Positions 37,588 through 46,628 of a DNA stretch of 64,000 nucleotides are shown here, in pieces. Location: contig NZ_AEYE02000010.1 in assembly GCF_000298315.2 (NCBI RefSeq), forward strand, positions 1 through 64,000. The letters are read 5' to 3'. Position 1 is the first letter of the stretch. Every line of letters begins with the position of its first letter. The position numbers and the translations under genes were made by a program. The notes beneath the pieces are model-generated. The model searched no databases and was not told the DNA's origin. It was given only the letters and a program-made list of their open reading frames with translations. Source of the stretch: Rhizobium grahamii CCGE 502 (lineage in GTDB: Bacteria; Pseudomonadota; Alphaproteobacteria; Rhizobiales; Rhizobiaceae).

Positions 37588-39449
37588 GCCTTGGCCTTCC
37601 GCAGGTGTACCGTAAAACAGGTTCCGGTTTCGTCGCTCGTCACGTCGATGCGGCCGCCATAGTCGGCGACAATGTCCTTCGAAATAACGAGACCGAGACC
37701 AAGGCCTTTTTCCTTGGAGGTGTTGAACGGCGTAAAGAGGGACTTCAGGATAACGGGCGAAATACCGGGGCCGTTGTCGGCGACGTCGATCGCAACCTCA
37801 TCATCCGTTTCGGTGACGGAGACATCAACCTTCGCGTCCGCGCGCCCGTCGAGCGCTTCCAAGGCGTTCTGGAACAGGTTGATCAGAATCTGCTCAAGGC
37901 GAATGCGGTTGCCGAGCACACATTGGCCCGCTGGCGGCAGCCGGATGCTGAGTGCATTCAGTTGACCGGCAAATCGGCTTTTCAGCAGAACCACCGCCCC
38001 ATCAATAACGCCACGCAGTTCCACCGGCTCCGGCGCTACGCGACCTTTTCGAGCGAATGCCTTCAACTCGTCGGTAATCGCGCCGATCCGTTCGGTGAGG
38101 CCGGCAATCGCTTCAAGATTGTCGTCCACGGGGGTGGTCTGTTTGCGCTCCAGGAACACCCGGGCATTGTCCGCATAGGCGCGTATCGTCGCGACCGGTT
38201 GGTTGATCTCATGCGCGACGCCTGCCGCGACCTGTCCGAGGATTGCGAGCCGGTTCGCCTGCACAAGTTCCTGCTGAACAACCTGCAGCCTCGCTTCCGT
38301 CTCTCTATGGTCAGAGATTTCGGCCTGCAAACGGTCGCGTGCCCGGCTGAGATCGTCGGTTCGCGCGGTGACCCGTCGCTCCAACTCTTCGCGCATGCCC
38401 TGTTCTTCCGCGATCTTGGTTGCTGCCGCTTGGCGCCTCCACAGAATTAACGCCGCGATTGCGAGAACGGGCAGAAGGACGGCCAGTGACAACAGGCGCA
38501 TTTCGCGAACGGACGCGGCAACCGGCGCATCAGTGGGTACAAGGTATTCGAGATGCCAAGGCGTGGTGGGAACGGGTGTCGTTAGGCGCAAATACTCGCC
38601 TTCGCCGCTGCCCGGTAGCACGGCGGAAACGAGCGACGCCTCGGCGTCAACGGGCCGAGGGCGCATGACCGGCAGCGTCGCCAGCGGCGCATCGCCGAAC
38701 TGCAGGCTATTGCGGATGGCAGCAAGGTCAGCCTCCGGCACCGGGCTGTTCATCATAAAGCGCCAGGAGGGGATGCTGGTGATGAGAACGACGCCGCGAT
38801 CATCGGTGACATAGACAGGGCGATGCGTGTCGCGCCAATCGCTCTCAAGCCGATCGAACTCAAGTTTGACCACGACGACGCCGAGCGGCGCCGCCGCACT
38901 TCCCACGCGGCGAGAAATGTAGAGGCCTGGGCGCTTGCTGACGCTGCCGAGGGCAAAATGCTCAGCCGCTCCGTCTTCCATCGCCTTTGTGAAGTAGTCG
39001 CGGAAGGTGTAGTCGTTGCCGACAAAGCTGACGGGCTCCCGCCAATTGCTCGAGGACACGGCAATGCCGTTGGGGCCGATGACGTAGAGCACGGCGGCCT
39101 GCGTTCCTGTGACCAGCCGCTCGAGCTTCCGGTTCAATATGTCGATCGCATCGCTGCCTTCGGACGAAAGGCTATCGAGAACTTGTTGGTCTTCGGCAAG
39201 AAGCAGCGGCAGTGCGCGTGGCCTCTCCAGGACTGCGTTCAGGAGCGCGACTTTCAGGCTGGCGTCGGTCCGGCCTTGGCCTGCGATCGCGTCAATGGCG
39301 GAGCGACGACCATAAGCCTCCGCGCCAAACAGCACGGTAACGATGAGCACGGCCGAAATGGAGGCAAACAGAATCCACAGCCGCCGTGCGCGCCGGCGGA
39401 CGCGATCGAGGGAGCCAAAACCAGTTGTCGGTGCCGACTGAAGCATCAT
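37584..39449 (-). CDS. dctB: C4-dicarboxylate sensor histidine kinase DctB
   Basis: The 621-residue sensor has two membrane segments (about 24-45 and 318-337) around a ~270-residue periplasmic PDC-type domain that binds dicarboxylates. A coiled coil (350-400) leads to the HisKA domain with H413 in [20 protein letters not shown], and an HATPase domain with DNGPGI and GLGLGLVIS ends it. It phosphorylates DctD. It is divergent from dctA; the DctD sites at 39457-39505 lie just upstream of its start (39449 or the adjacent ATG at 39446). Confidence 0.96.
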   Translation of the reverse strand: MMLQSAPTTGFGSLDRVRRRARRLWILFASISAVLIVTVLFGAEAYGRRSAIDAIAGQGRTDASLKVALLNAVLERPRALPLLLAEDQQVLDSLSSEGSDAIDILNRKLERLVTGTQAAVLYVIGPNGIAVSSSNWREPVSFVGNDYTFRDYFTKAMEDGAAEHFALGSVSKRPGLYISRRVGSAAAPLGVVVVKLEFDRLESDWRDTHRPVYVTDDRGVVLITSIPSWRFMMNSPVPEADLAAIRNSLQFGDAPLATLPVMRPRPVDAEASLVSAVLPGSGEGEYLRLTTPVPTTPWHLEYLVPTDAPVAASVREMRLLSLAVLLPVLAIAALILWRRQAAATKIAEEQGMREELERRVTARTDDLSRARDRLQAEISDHRETEARLQVVQQELVQANRLAILGQVAAGVAHEINQPVATIRAYADNARVFLERKQTTPVDDNLEAIAGLTERIGAITDELKAFARKGRVAPEPVELRGVIDGAVVLLKSRFAGQLNALSIRLPPAGQCVLGNRIRLEQILINLFQNALEALDGRADAKVDVSVTETDDEVAIDVADNGPGISPVILKSLFTPFNTSKEKGLGLGLVISKDIVADYGGRIDVTSDETGTCFTVHLRKAKA

Positions 39450-39456
39450 CTAGTTT

Positions 39457-39505
39457 GTGCGTAATTCCGCACTTCCGTCAAATCAATTTGTGCGAAAATA
39501 CGCTC
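39457..39505 (+). promoter_or_regulatory. Tandem DctD-binding sites (UAS) of dctA
   Basis: Site 1 is a perfect inverted repeat GTGCG-TAATTC-CGCAC at 39457-39472. Site 2 is GTGCG-AAAATA-CGCTC at 39490-39505 with one mismatch in its right arm. Their centres are 33 bp apart, about three helical turns, and lie roughly 100-130 bp upstream of the -12 element, the arrangement described for rhizobial dctA. Confidence 0.75.
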
Positions 39506-39580
39506 GATCGCTTAAGGGCAGTAAAGCTCATCCTGAAAAAAGAGATTTGGAAGCAATGACTTAAGCGTCCGTATCGGAGT

Positions 39581-39596
39581 TGGCACGCATGTTGCA
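39581..39596 (+). promoter_or_regulatory. Sigma54 (-24/-12) promoter of dctA
   Basis: TGGCACG (39581-39587), four bases, then TTGCA (39592-39596) match the RpoN consensus TGGCACG-N4-TTGC exactly. The dctA start codon is about 90 nt downstream. Confidence 0.92.
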
Positions 39597-39687
39597 AAAC
39601 CTCACCAAACAGCCTGCGCGGTTGTTGACTTGGTAACGCAAATCGCCCCGGGAGGCCGCTTTGGTTTTGGGGCACATGGAGGACGTC

Positions 39688-41022
39688 ATGGGTGCAGCAC
39701 TTCCGGTCGCGGAGCCACGCGGCAAGGTTCCTTTTTATCGGCTTCTTTACGTGCAGGTTCTTGCCGCCATCTGCGCTGGCATCCTGCTCGGTCATTTCTA
39801 TCCCGACATCGGCACGGCTCTGAAGCCGCTTGGCGACGCTTTCATCAAGCTTGTCAAAATGATCATCGCCCCCGTCATCTTCTTGACGGTTGCGACCGGT
39901 ATCGCCGGCATGTCCGACCTGCAGAAGGTTGGGCGCGTCGCCGGCAAGGCAATGCTTTACTTCCTGGTCTTTTCGACGCTGGCACTGGCTGTTGGTCTGC
40001 TGGTCGCTAACGTCATACAGCCGGGTGCCGGCATGCATATCGATCCGGCGACGCTGGATGCCAAGGCCGTCGCAAGCTATGCGGAAAAAGCTCATGACTC
40101 GACCGTCACGGGCTTCCTGATGAACATCATTCCGAACACGATCGTGGGCGCGTTTGCCGACGGTGATATTCTGCAGGTACTGTTCTTCTCGGTCTTGTTC
40201 GGCATCGCGCTTGCCATGGTCGGCGATCGCGGACGTCCCGTTGTCGATTTTCTGCAGGCCCTGACGGCGCCGGTGTTCAAGCTGGTGGCAGTGCTGATGA
40301 AGGCTGCTCCGATCGGCGCGTTCGGCGCCATGGCCTTCACGATCGGCAAATATGGCATCGGCTCCATTGCCAATCTGGCAATGTTGATCGGGACCTTCTA
40401 CCTGACGTCGCTGCTCTTCGTGCTCGTCGTTCTGGGTGCGGTCGCCCGCTACAACGGGTTCTCGATCCTCGCGCTGATTCGCTACATCAAGGAAGAGCTG
40501 CTGCTCGTGCTCGGCACGTCCTCTTCGGAAGCAGCACTTCCCGGTCTCATGGCCAAGATGGAGCAGGCGGGCTGCAAGCGTTCGGTGGTCGGTCTCGTCA
40601 TTCCGACCGGCTACTCCTTCAACCTCGACGGCACGAACATCTATATGACGCTTGCCGCGCTCTTCATCGCTCAGGCAACGGACACGCCGCTCACCCTGGC
40701 GGACCAAATTCTGCTTCTGCTGGTCGCGATGTTGAGCTCGAAGGGTGCTGCCGGCATCACCGGCGCCGGTTTCATCACGCTTGCCGCAACGCTTTCCGTG
40801 GTGCCTTCTGTCCCCGTTGCCGGCATGGCGCTGATCCTCGGTATCGACCGCTTCATGTCGGAATGCCGCGCCTTGACGAACTTTGTCGGCAACGCGGTCG
40901 CAACGGTTGTCGTCGCCCGCTGGGAAAATGAGCTTGACCAGACGAAGTTTGCTGCTGCCATGGCCGGCAAGCTGCCGCAGGAACCGCTGGATGGAGTGCC
41001 GGCGCTACAGGCCGCGGAATAG
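39688..41022 (+). CDS. dctA: C4-dicarboxylate transporter DctA
   Basis: A 444-residue DAACS-family proton/dicarboxylate symporter, required by rhizobia to use succinate, malate and fumarate. It has about eight membrane helices and two re-entrant loops; the serine-rich motif [18 protein letters not shown] and [20 protein letters not shown] are the substrate-site signatures. The sequence closely follows S. meliloti DctA as I recall it. The ATG at 39688 is chosen (GGAGG seven bases upstream); in-frame codons at 39661 (TTG) and 39676 (ATG) are less likely. Confidence 0.97.
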   Translation: MGAALPVAEPRGKVPFYRLLYVQVLAAICAGILLGHFYPDIGTALKPLGDAFIKLVKMIIAPVIFLTVATGIAGMSDLQKVGRVAGKAMLYFLVFSTLALAVGLLVANVIQPGAGMHIDPATLDAKAVASYAEKAHDSTVTGFLMNIIPNTIVGAFADGDILQVLFFSVLFGIALAMVGDRGRPVVDFLQALTAPVFKLVAVLMKAAPIGAFGAMAFTIGKYGIGSIANLAMLIGTFYLTSLLFVLVVLGAVARYNGFSILALIRYIKEELLLVLGTSSSEAALPGLMAKMEQAGCKRSVVGLVIPTGYSFNLDGTNIYMTLAALFIAQATDTPLTLADQILLLLVAMLSSKGAAGITGAGFITLAATLSVVPSVPVAGMALILGIDRFMSECRALTNFVGNAVATVVVARWENELDQTKFAAAMAGKLPQEPLDGVPALQAAE

Positions 41023-41059
41023 CGCTCACTGCCTTGCTTTCAAAAAAGCGACGAAAAGG

Positions 41060-41087
41060 GTCCGCGTCCTCCGGGGCGCGGATTTTT
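41060..41087 (+). terminator. Terminator after dctA
   Basis: TCCGCG (41061-41066) pairs with CGCGGA (41077-41082), extended by a G-T pair, followed by TTTTT. It lies 38 nt past the dctA stop and directly before the end of the convergent P450 gene. Confidence 0.7.
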
Positions 41088-41098
41088 CCATTGCTGAC

Positions 41099-42343
41099 CT
41101 ACCAAGCAAGGTCGAGGCGATCTAGACCGTGGAAATGATAGACATCTTTCACGACGGGCGTCCGGGCAAGCCTCAGTCGAGGCAGCCGCTCGAAGAGAAT
41201 TGGTAGGACGACGTTCAATTCCAGCCGCGCCAGCGGCGCTCCGATGCAGAAATGGATGCCGGCGCCAAACGAGAGGTTAGGCGCCTCGTTGCGGTCGGGC
41301 TTGAAGCTAAGCGGATCGCCGTATTTCGTCGGATCGAGATTGGCTGCCGCCAGAATGAGGCTCACCTTGTCACCCCGCTTGAACGAAATGCCGTCGATCT
41401 CGACCGGTTCCAACGCCCATCGCTGGAAAATGTGAACGGGCGCGCAGATACGCAGAGACTCTTCCACGGCTCGTTCGGTTGTCGCCTCGTCCTTAAAGAG
41501 GTCCGCCGGACTGTGCCCACTCTCCAGGATAATGCGGACTGAATTGCCGATCTGGTGGACCGTCGCCTCGTGACCGGCATTGAGCAGCACGATCGTCGTC
41601 GAGACGAGTTCGTCCTCGGTCAGGTATTGCCCCTTGTGTTCCGTATGGATCATGTGGGTCAAAAGGTCGTCTTGCGGGTTGGCGCGGCGCTCGGCGATAA
41701 CCGTCTTCACATAGTCGGAGAATTCCTTCGCCGCCCTCTCGGCACCGTCCTCATCTTCTCGCGTGCGACCGAAAAGATACATGCGAATATAGGCGTGCGA
41801 CCACTTCAGGAGCTGCGGCCCCATTTCCTCCGGAATGCCGATCATGCGGGCAATCATCGTCACCGGAGTAATGTCCGCAAATGCCGAAAGCAGCTCGACT
41901 TCGCTGTTCTTCTCGAAGCCGTCGATGAGCTTGTTGGCGAGTTCGGCAAGCTCAGGCTTCATCTTCTCGACGTGGCGAGAGACGAAGGCGCGGTTGACGA
42001 GTGTTCGCAGACGCGTGTGCTCGGGCGGCTCCAGTTCGAGCAAGGAGTACCGTTCGGCGAGGTCGAACTTCGCCACATGCTGGTCCGGCTCGGGAAGTCC
42101 AAGTTCCTCGCGGCTTGCGATGTGCAGGATCTGGCGGCCGAAGCGGCGATCGCGCAGCAAGCCGTTGACGTGGTCGTAACCTGTGAAAAACCACTGCTTC
42201 TGCTGCTCCCAATAGAATGTGGGACAATGCGCGTGCAGAGCGGCGTAGACCGAGTTCGGGTCGCTGTAGAACGCCGGATTGCTGGCGTCGAGCGAGACGT
42301 GGCGTGTGGCGGCATCGATGGAAAGAAAAGGTGGGATCATCAT
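41099..42343 (-). CDS. Cytochrome P450
   Basis: A soluble bacterial P450 of about 414 residues. The heme-binding loop FGAGIHFCIGAPLARLE contains the thiolate cysteine (near residue 366), the I-helix oxygen-activation motif is LLNAGHEATVHQIG, and the ExxR motif is EESLR. Class I P450s need a ferredoxin and reductase, not encoded nearby. The substrate is unknown. The ATG at 42343 (or the next codon) is taken; a TTG at 42388 overlapping the upstream stop would add 15 residues and has AGAGG upstream, so it cannot be excluded. Confidence 0.93.
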   Translation of the reverse strand: MMIPPFLSIDAATRHVSLDASNPAFYSDPNSVYAALHAHCPTFYWEQQKQWFFTGYDHVNGLLRDRRFGRQILHIASREELGLPEPDQHVAKFDLAERYSLLELEPPEHTRLRTLVNRAFVSRHVEKMKPELAELANKLIDGFEKNSEVELLSAFADITPVTMIARMIGIPEEMGPQLLKWSHAYIRMYLFGRTREDEDGAERAAKEFSDYVKTVIAERRANPQDDLLTHMIHTEHKGQYLTEDELVSTTIVLLNAGHEATVHQIGNSVRIILESGHSPADLFKDEATTERAVEESLRICAPVHIFQRWALEPVEIDGISFKRGDKVSLILAAANLDPTKYGDPLSFKPDRNEAPNLSFGAGIHFCIGAPLARLELNVVLPILFERLPRLRLARTPVVKDVYHFHGLDRLDLAW

Positions 42344-42384
42344 GCTTCGAGGCTTAGCGGATTTGCCAAGCCTCGAAAAGATGC

Positions 42385-43635
42385 TCAACCTCTGGACAGG
42401 GATCCGACGCGGCGAAGCGCATGGATCTGATCGTCGAGCGTGGGGACGAGCTCACCGCCGGTATGATCGGGCTCGACCGGCGGCGGTGCAGCGGATTCAC
42501 TTTCACCGAAGATGATGGTGCAGTTGCGGCCGGCTGCCTTGGCGGCGTAGAGAGCGCGATCGGCCGCCGAAACCAGCTTGTCCCTGTTTGCCTCGATGGA
42601 AGAGGCGATGGCGACGCCGATACTGACGGTGACCGGAATGATCGCATCGCCGGTACTGACGGGAACGCGGCAGAATTCGGCACGGATCGATTCCGCCAAC
42701 GCTTCCGCTTCAGTTTGGTCGGCAACCGTCGTGAAGGCGGCGAACTCTTCCCCGCCCATGCGGCCGAAGACGCCGGCAGGAACGAATTGGCGGGCCATGC
42801 GGGCAAAGACCGTCAGTACGATGTCTCCGGCCTGGTGCCCGAACCGATCGTTGACGCGTTTGAAATGGTCGAGGTCGAAGAGCAGTACGGCGACCTGGCG
42901 GTTATTGTGGAATGCATTCTCCTGAATGGCATCGAACCGTCCGAAAAGGCCGCGTCGGTTCAATACGCCGGTGAGGGAATCGGTGAGGCTGAGCATGCGA
43001 AGATGCTTCTCCGAGCGCTCCATGATGAGAAGGCAGGTATGAGCGCATGCAAAAGTGAGCATGAAGCCCGTTGCCATCGCAGCGCCGCCGGCGAAGTTGG
43101 CGGCTTCAGCCTCGGTTGGGCCGATGATTGCCATTGTCATCGCCGTACCGAAGCACAGGAAGCTCTGGACCACGAAGATAGCGCCGAGCGTTCGTCTGGA
43201 GCCTTCGTTGGGTTGGCCTGCCGCGCCGACTGCCATCGCAAGCGCGGTTGCGCCGGTGGCCGAGGCCAGGTTGTAGAGAATGACGCGATTGGTGTAGTCG
43301 TCGTTGACCCACGGCAGGAAGACGCCGCCCAGCCAAACGAGCGGCGGCAGCAATGCCCACCATTCGAGCTTGCGACGGTCGAGTGCCAGGTACCCGGCAA
43401 CCCATGCACTTTGTCCACATAGTGCAATCGTGTTGCCGATCTCGATCGAGAGAATAGCGGGTATCTGTCCCCGCAGCGCCACCATTGCGAAACCAACGCC
43501 ACTAAGAAGAAAGCCCATTCCCCAATAGAAATAGGTCTTGTTTCGGACATTGTGGCGCCAGGCCATGAACGCGACCAAAGCGAGCGTCATGGCTTCCGAG
43601 CACCAAATGGCTAATCCAGTCGTAACATTGAACAC
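42385..43635 (-). CDS. Membrane-bound diguanylate cyclase (GGDEF)
   Basis: The product, about 416 residues, has six or seven membrane helices in the first 220 residues and a GGDEF domain after them. The active-site motif is GGEEF (GRMGGEEFAAF), with LFDLDHFKRVNDRFGHQAGD for metal and substrate binding, so cyclic-di-GMP synthesis is expected; no clear RxxD inhibitory site precedes it. The GTG at 43635 is preferred (AAGGGG seven bases upstream, then directly into the first helix); an upstream frame reaches 43713. It precedes the P450 gene closely. Confidence 0.9.
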   Translation of the reverse strand: MFNVTTGLAIWCSEAMTLALVAFMAWRHNVRNKTYFYWGMGFLLSGVGFAMVALRGQIPAILSIEIGNTIALCGQSAWVAGYLALDRRKLEWWALLPPLVWLGGVFLPWVNDDYTNRVILYNLASATGATALAMAVGAAGQPNEGSRRTLGAIFVVQSFLCFGTAMTMAIIGPTEAEAANFAGGAAMATGFMLTFACAHTCLLIMERSEKHLRMLSLTDSLTGVLNRRGLFGRFDAIQENAFHNNRQVAVLLFDLDHFKRVNDRFGHQAGDIVLTVFARMARQFVPAGVFGRMGGEEFAAFTTVADQTEAEALAESIRAEFCRVPVSTGDAIIPVTVSIGVAIASSIEANRDKLVSAADRALYAAKAAGRNCTIIFGESESAAPPPVEPDHTGGELVPTLDDQIHALRRVGSLSRG

Positions 43636-44012
43636 GGCAATACCCCTTGCATTGCGCGTATTGTTTCGGAAGAAGCTGGCAACTTCATTAATTGCGCTTC
43701 TCCCTTGGCGCATTTTTGCGCTGAGTTGGTGTTAGGCTTTCTGGTCTGTAAACGCAGCGCAGTCGCAAACAGATTCAGAATTCGTTCATACTGATGCCGA
43801 CAAAAGCTGTGCGGCATTAGGATCGGCGCTCGCTCTTCATCATCGCTTGCGTGAATGAACCTACATCGGGCGAAGGCATTCGCTCCGCACCAGCCCTCTT
43901 GATGTTATCCGTCAGCGCGTCTTGAAGAGGAGGGCAGGGAAGTTCTATGTAAGGGATAAGGCAATTTCTTTGATTCCCGGCCACAGCCGGCAGACGTTGA
44001 CAAAGGACGCAC
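43636..44012. promoter_or_regulatory. Divergent intergenic region between the diguanylate cyclase and clpP
   Basis: 377 nt without a credible gene. It contains the putative heat-shock promoter at 43921-43950. I see no other recognisable element. Confidence 0.5.
43921..43950 (+). promoter_or_regulatory. RpoH (sigma32)-like promoter of clpP
   Basis: CTTGAA (43921-43926), 17 nt, then TCTATGT (43944-43950) matches the alphaproteobacterial heat-shock pattern CTTGAA-N16/17-CYTATNT at 12 of 13 defined positions. The clpP start is about 63 nt downstream, and clpP is a classical heat-shock gene. Confidence 0.6.
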
Positions 44013-44642
44013 ATGAGAAACCCAGTCGATACCGCTATGGCCCTCGTGCCGATGGTTGTGGAACAGACCAATCGCGGTGAACGCTCCTACGACATCTATT
44101 CCCGCCTGCTGAAGGAACGCATCATCTTTCTGACAGGCCCGGTCGAGGATCACATGGCGACGCTTGTCTGCGCCCAGCTGCTTTTCCTCGAGGCGGAAAA
44201 CCCGAAGAAGGAAATCGCGCTCTACATCAATTCGCCGGGCGGTGTCGTCACCGCCGGCATGGCGATCTACGACACGATGCAGTTCATCAAGCCGGCTGTC
44301 TCGACGCTCTGCATCGGCCAGGCTGCCTCGATGGGATCGCTGCTCTTGGCTGCCGGCCACAAGGACATGCGCTTCGCCACCCCGAACTCCCGCATCATGG
44401 TTCACCAGCCCTCGGGCGGGTTCCAGGGCCAGGCATCGGACATCGAGCGTCATGCCCGCGACATCTTGAAGATGAAGCGCCGCCTCAACGAGGTTTATGT
44501 CAAGCACACCGGCCGCACATACGAGGAGGTCGAGAAGACCCTCGATCGCGACCATTTCATGGACGCCGACGAGGCTCAGGCCTGGGGTGTCATCGACAAG
44601 GTTCTGACGTCTCGCATCGAGATGGAAGGCGATGCGGCCTAG
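44013..44642 (+). CDS. clpP: ATP-dependent Clp protease proteolytic subunit
   Basis: The 209-residue serine peptidase forms the tetradecameric barrel used by ClpX and ClpA. The triad is S106 ([10 protein letters not shown]), H131 ([11 protein letters not shown]) and D180 ([12 protein letters not shown]). The short N-terminal propeptide is longer by about nine residues than in E. coli. Rhizobia have other clpP genes; this is the one next to clpX. AAAGGACGCAC precedes the ATG. Confidence 0.96.
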   Translation: MRNPVDTAMALVPMVVEQTNRGERSYDIYSRLLKERIIFLTGPVEDHMATLVCAQLLFLEAENPKKEIALYINSPGGVVTAGMAIYDTMQFIKPAVSTLCIGQAASMGSLLLAAGHKDMRFATPNSRIMVHQPSGGFQGQASDIERHARDILKMKRRLNEVYVKHTGRTYEEVEKTLDRDHFMDADEAQAWGVIDKVLTSRIEMEGDAA

Positions 44643-44847
44643 TGAGAAGTAGGGATGGTGTTGTATCCGCCACAGTTCTATCTCATTTGTGATCGAACAA
44701 AGGAAGAAACCCGGTGGCGGGTGCGGCAATCTCAAGTATTAATGCTATGTTGAATTTTTATGACATAGCATCGGCAGTCGAAGGGGAATTCGTTGCCGCC
44801 GGACCCAGGACAGCTTAGTTTGGACCGGTTCGTACCCCTTAACGGCC

Positions 44848-44883
44848 TTGGCCGGCTGGGGCTCCAAAGTTGGAGCAGGCCAA
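44848..44883 (+). repeat. Nested inverted repeat in the clpX leader
   Basis: TTGGCC (44848-44853) can pair with GGCCAA (44878-44883), enclosing GCTCCAA (44861-44867) and TTGGAGC (44870-44876). There is no T-run. It lies about 50 nt before the clpX start and may be an mRNA leader structure. Confidence 0.4.
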
Positions 44884-44935
44884 TGAGTAGACCGTTATTT
44901 CACCTTGAAATACGGCGTGCTGGAAGGAAAGTGAT

Positions 44936-46213
44936 ATGAGCAAAGTCAGCGGCAGCAACGGCGGCGACTCTAAAAACACCCTGTACTGCTCCTTCTGCGG
45001 AAAGAGCCAGCACGAAGTCCGGAAGTTGATTGCCGGACCGACCGTTTTCATCTGCGATGAATGCGTCGAATTGTGCATGGACATCATCCGCGAGGAAAAC
45101 AAATCCTCGATGGTCAAGTCCCGTGACGGCGTTCCCACGCCGCAGGACATCATCAAGGTCCTCGATGAGTATGTCATCGGCCAGCGCCAGGCGAAGAAGA
45201 TCCTGTCCGTTGCCGTTCACAACCATTACAAGCGCCTCGCGCACGCTTCCAAGAACGGCGAAGTCGAGTTGGCGAAGTCGAACATCATGCTCGTCGGCCC
45301 GACCGGCTGCGGTAAGACCTATCTTGCCCAGACGCTCGCCCGCATCATCGATGTTCCGTTCACGATGGCCGATGCGACGACGCTGACGGAAGCCGGCTAT
45401 GTCGGTGAAGACGTCGAAAACATCATCCTGAAGCTGCTGCAAGCCGCCGACTACAACGTCGAGCGCGCCCAGCGCGGCATCGTCTACATCGACGAAGTCG
45501 ACAAGATCTCGCGCAAGTCCGACAACCCGTCGATTACCCGCGACGTGTCGGGCGAGGGTGTCCAGCAGGCGCTTCTGAAGATCATGGAAGGCACGGTTGC
45601 CTCGGTTCCCCCGCAGGGTGGCCGCAAGCATCCGCAGCAGGAATTCCTGCAGGTCGACACGACGAACATCCTGTTCATCTGCGGCGGCGCCTTTGCTGGT
45701 CTCGACAAGATCATCTCCGCCCGCGGCGAGAAGACCTCGATCGGTTTCGGTGCAACCGTTAAGGCCCCGGACGACCGCCGCGTCGGCGAAGTGCTGCGCG
45801 AGCTCGAGCCGGAAGACCTGGTGAAGTTCGGCCTCATCCCGGAATTCATCGGCCGTCTGCCGGTCCTGGCGACGCTCGAGGACCTCGACGAGGATGCACT
45901 GATCCAGATTCTCTCCGAGCCGAAGAACGCGCTGATCAAGCAGTACCAGCGCCTGTTCGAGATGGAAGATGTGGAACTGACCTTCCACGAGGACGCACTT
46001 CGCGAGATCGCCCGCAAGGCAATCGTGCGCAAGACCGGTGCTCGCGGCCTTCGCTCGATCATGGAGAAGATCCTGCTCGACACGATGTTCGAACTGCCGG
46101 CGCTGGAAGGCGTCCGCGAGGTCGTCATTTCTGAAGAGGTGGCCCGCGGCTCTGCGCGTCCGCTCTACATCTACGCGGACCGTCAGGACGAGAAGGCCAA
46201 CGCTTCGGCGTAA
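44936..46213 (+). CDS. clpX: ATP-dependent Clp protease ATPase subunit ClpX
   Basis: A 425-residue AAA+ unfoldase. The N-terminal zinc finger has C18-x2-C21 and C40-x2-C43, Walker A is GPTGCGKT, Walker [10 protein letters not shown], and the pore loop GYVG is present. It also keeps the IGF-type segment ([10 protein letters not shown]) that docks on ClpP. It stands 293 nt downstream of clpP, so it probably has its own promoter; a terminator follows. Confidence 0.98.
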   Translation: MSKVSGSNGGDSKNTLYCSFCGKSQHEVRKLIAGPTVFICDECVELCMDIIREENKSSMVKSRDGVPTPQDIIKVLDEYVIGQRQAKKILSVAVHNHYKRLAHASKNGEVELAKSNIMLVGPTGCGKTYLAQTLARIIDVPFTMADATTLTEAGYVGEDVENIILKLLQAADYNVERAQRGIVYIDEVDKISRKSDNPSITRDVSGEGVQQALLKIMEGTVASVPPQGGRKHPQQEFLQVDTTNILFICGGAFAGLDKIISARGEKTSIGFGATVKAPDDRRVGEVLRELEPEDLVKFGLIPEFIGRLPVLATLEDLDEDALIQILSEPKNALIKQYQRLFEMEDVELTFHEDALREIARKAIVRKTGARGLRSIMEKILLDTMFELPALEGVREVVISEEVARGSARPLYIYADRQDEKANASA

Positions 46214-46252
46214 GCCATTAGAGATATCTTTACGATACGAACCGTGAATTTG

Positions 46253-46285
46253 AGGGGCTTGCGGTCGGCAGGCCCCTTTCTATTT
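46253..46285 (+). terminator. Terminator after clpX
   Basis: AGGGGC (46253-46258) pairs with GCCCCT (46272-46277) with an inner TGC/GCA stem, followed by TTCTATTT. Confidence 0.7.
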
Positions 46286-46628
46286 CAAAACCAGTGCACG
46301 ACCCTGATAAATCTTGCTAAAGAGGTCTGAAAGCACCTCTGCTGCCGTTGCGGATTCTAACGTCCGTGGCAATTATGGAATGATTCCGTTGGTGTGTTTC
46401 CGCCTTGTGTGTTAGCCGGCGCGGAAGTGGCAAGCGCCGGTCCAGGCTGGTGCTCCAGAGTGAAGGTGTTCCGTTGTCGCATAGCTGTCATGTCCAGGGG
46501 GACGCCGGCCATGGCGCAGCTTGAAAAGCATAGTCAGAACCTCCACTTGTTGTCTCAAGTGGAGTGCGGCCCGGTTCTAGTGGCCGCGCCAGAAGAGCCC
46601 GGAAACGGGACGATGGAAAGGAAATAAA
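46286..46628 (+). promoter_or_regulatory. lon upstream region with three hairpins
   Basis: About 340 nt without a gene. Three perfect stems are seen: CCGGCGC/GCGCCGG at 46416-46440, CTCCACTTG/CAAGTGGAG at 46541-46564 (9 bp, 6-nt loop), and CCCG/CGGG closed by a GAAA tetraloop at 46598-46609. A CTTGAA at 46520 resembles a heat-shock -35 but lacks a good -10. The ribosome-binding site is GAAAGGAAAT. Confidence 0.5.

Noticed and set aside
46520-46549. Possible RpoH promoter for lon (CTTGAA at 46520)
   Set aside because: The expected -10 position reads CCACTTG or shifted variants and matches the consensus poorly; also the downstream half falls in a strong hairpin.
46394-46627. A 77-codon frame in the lon upstream region
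   Set aside because: Its sequence is not protein-like, has no ribosome-binding site, and overlaps the leader hairpins.
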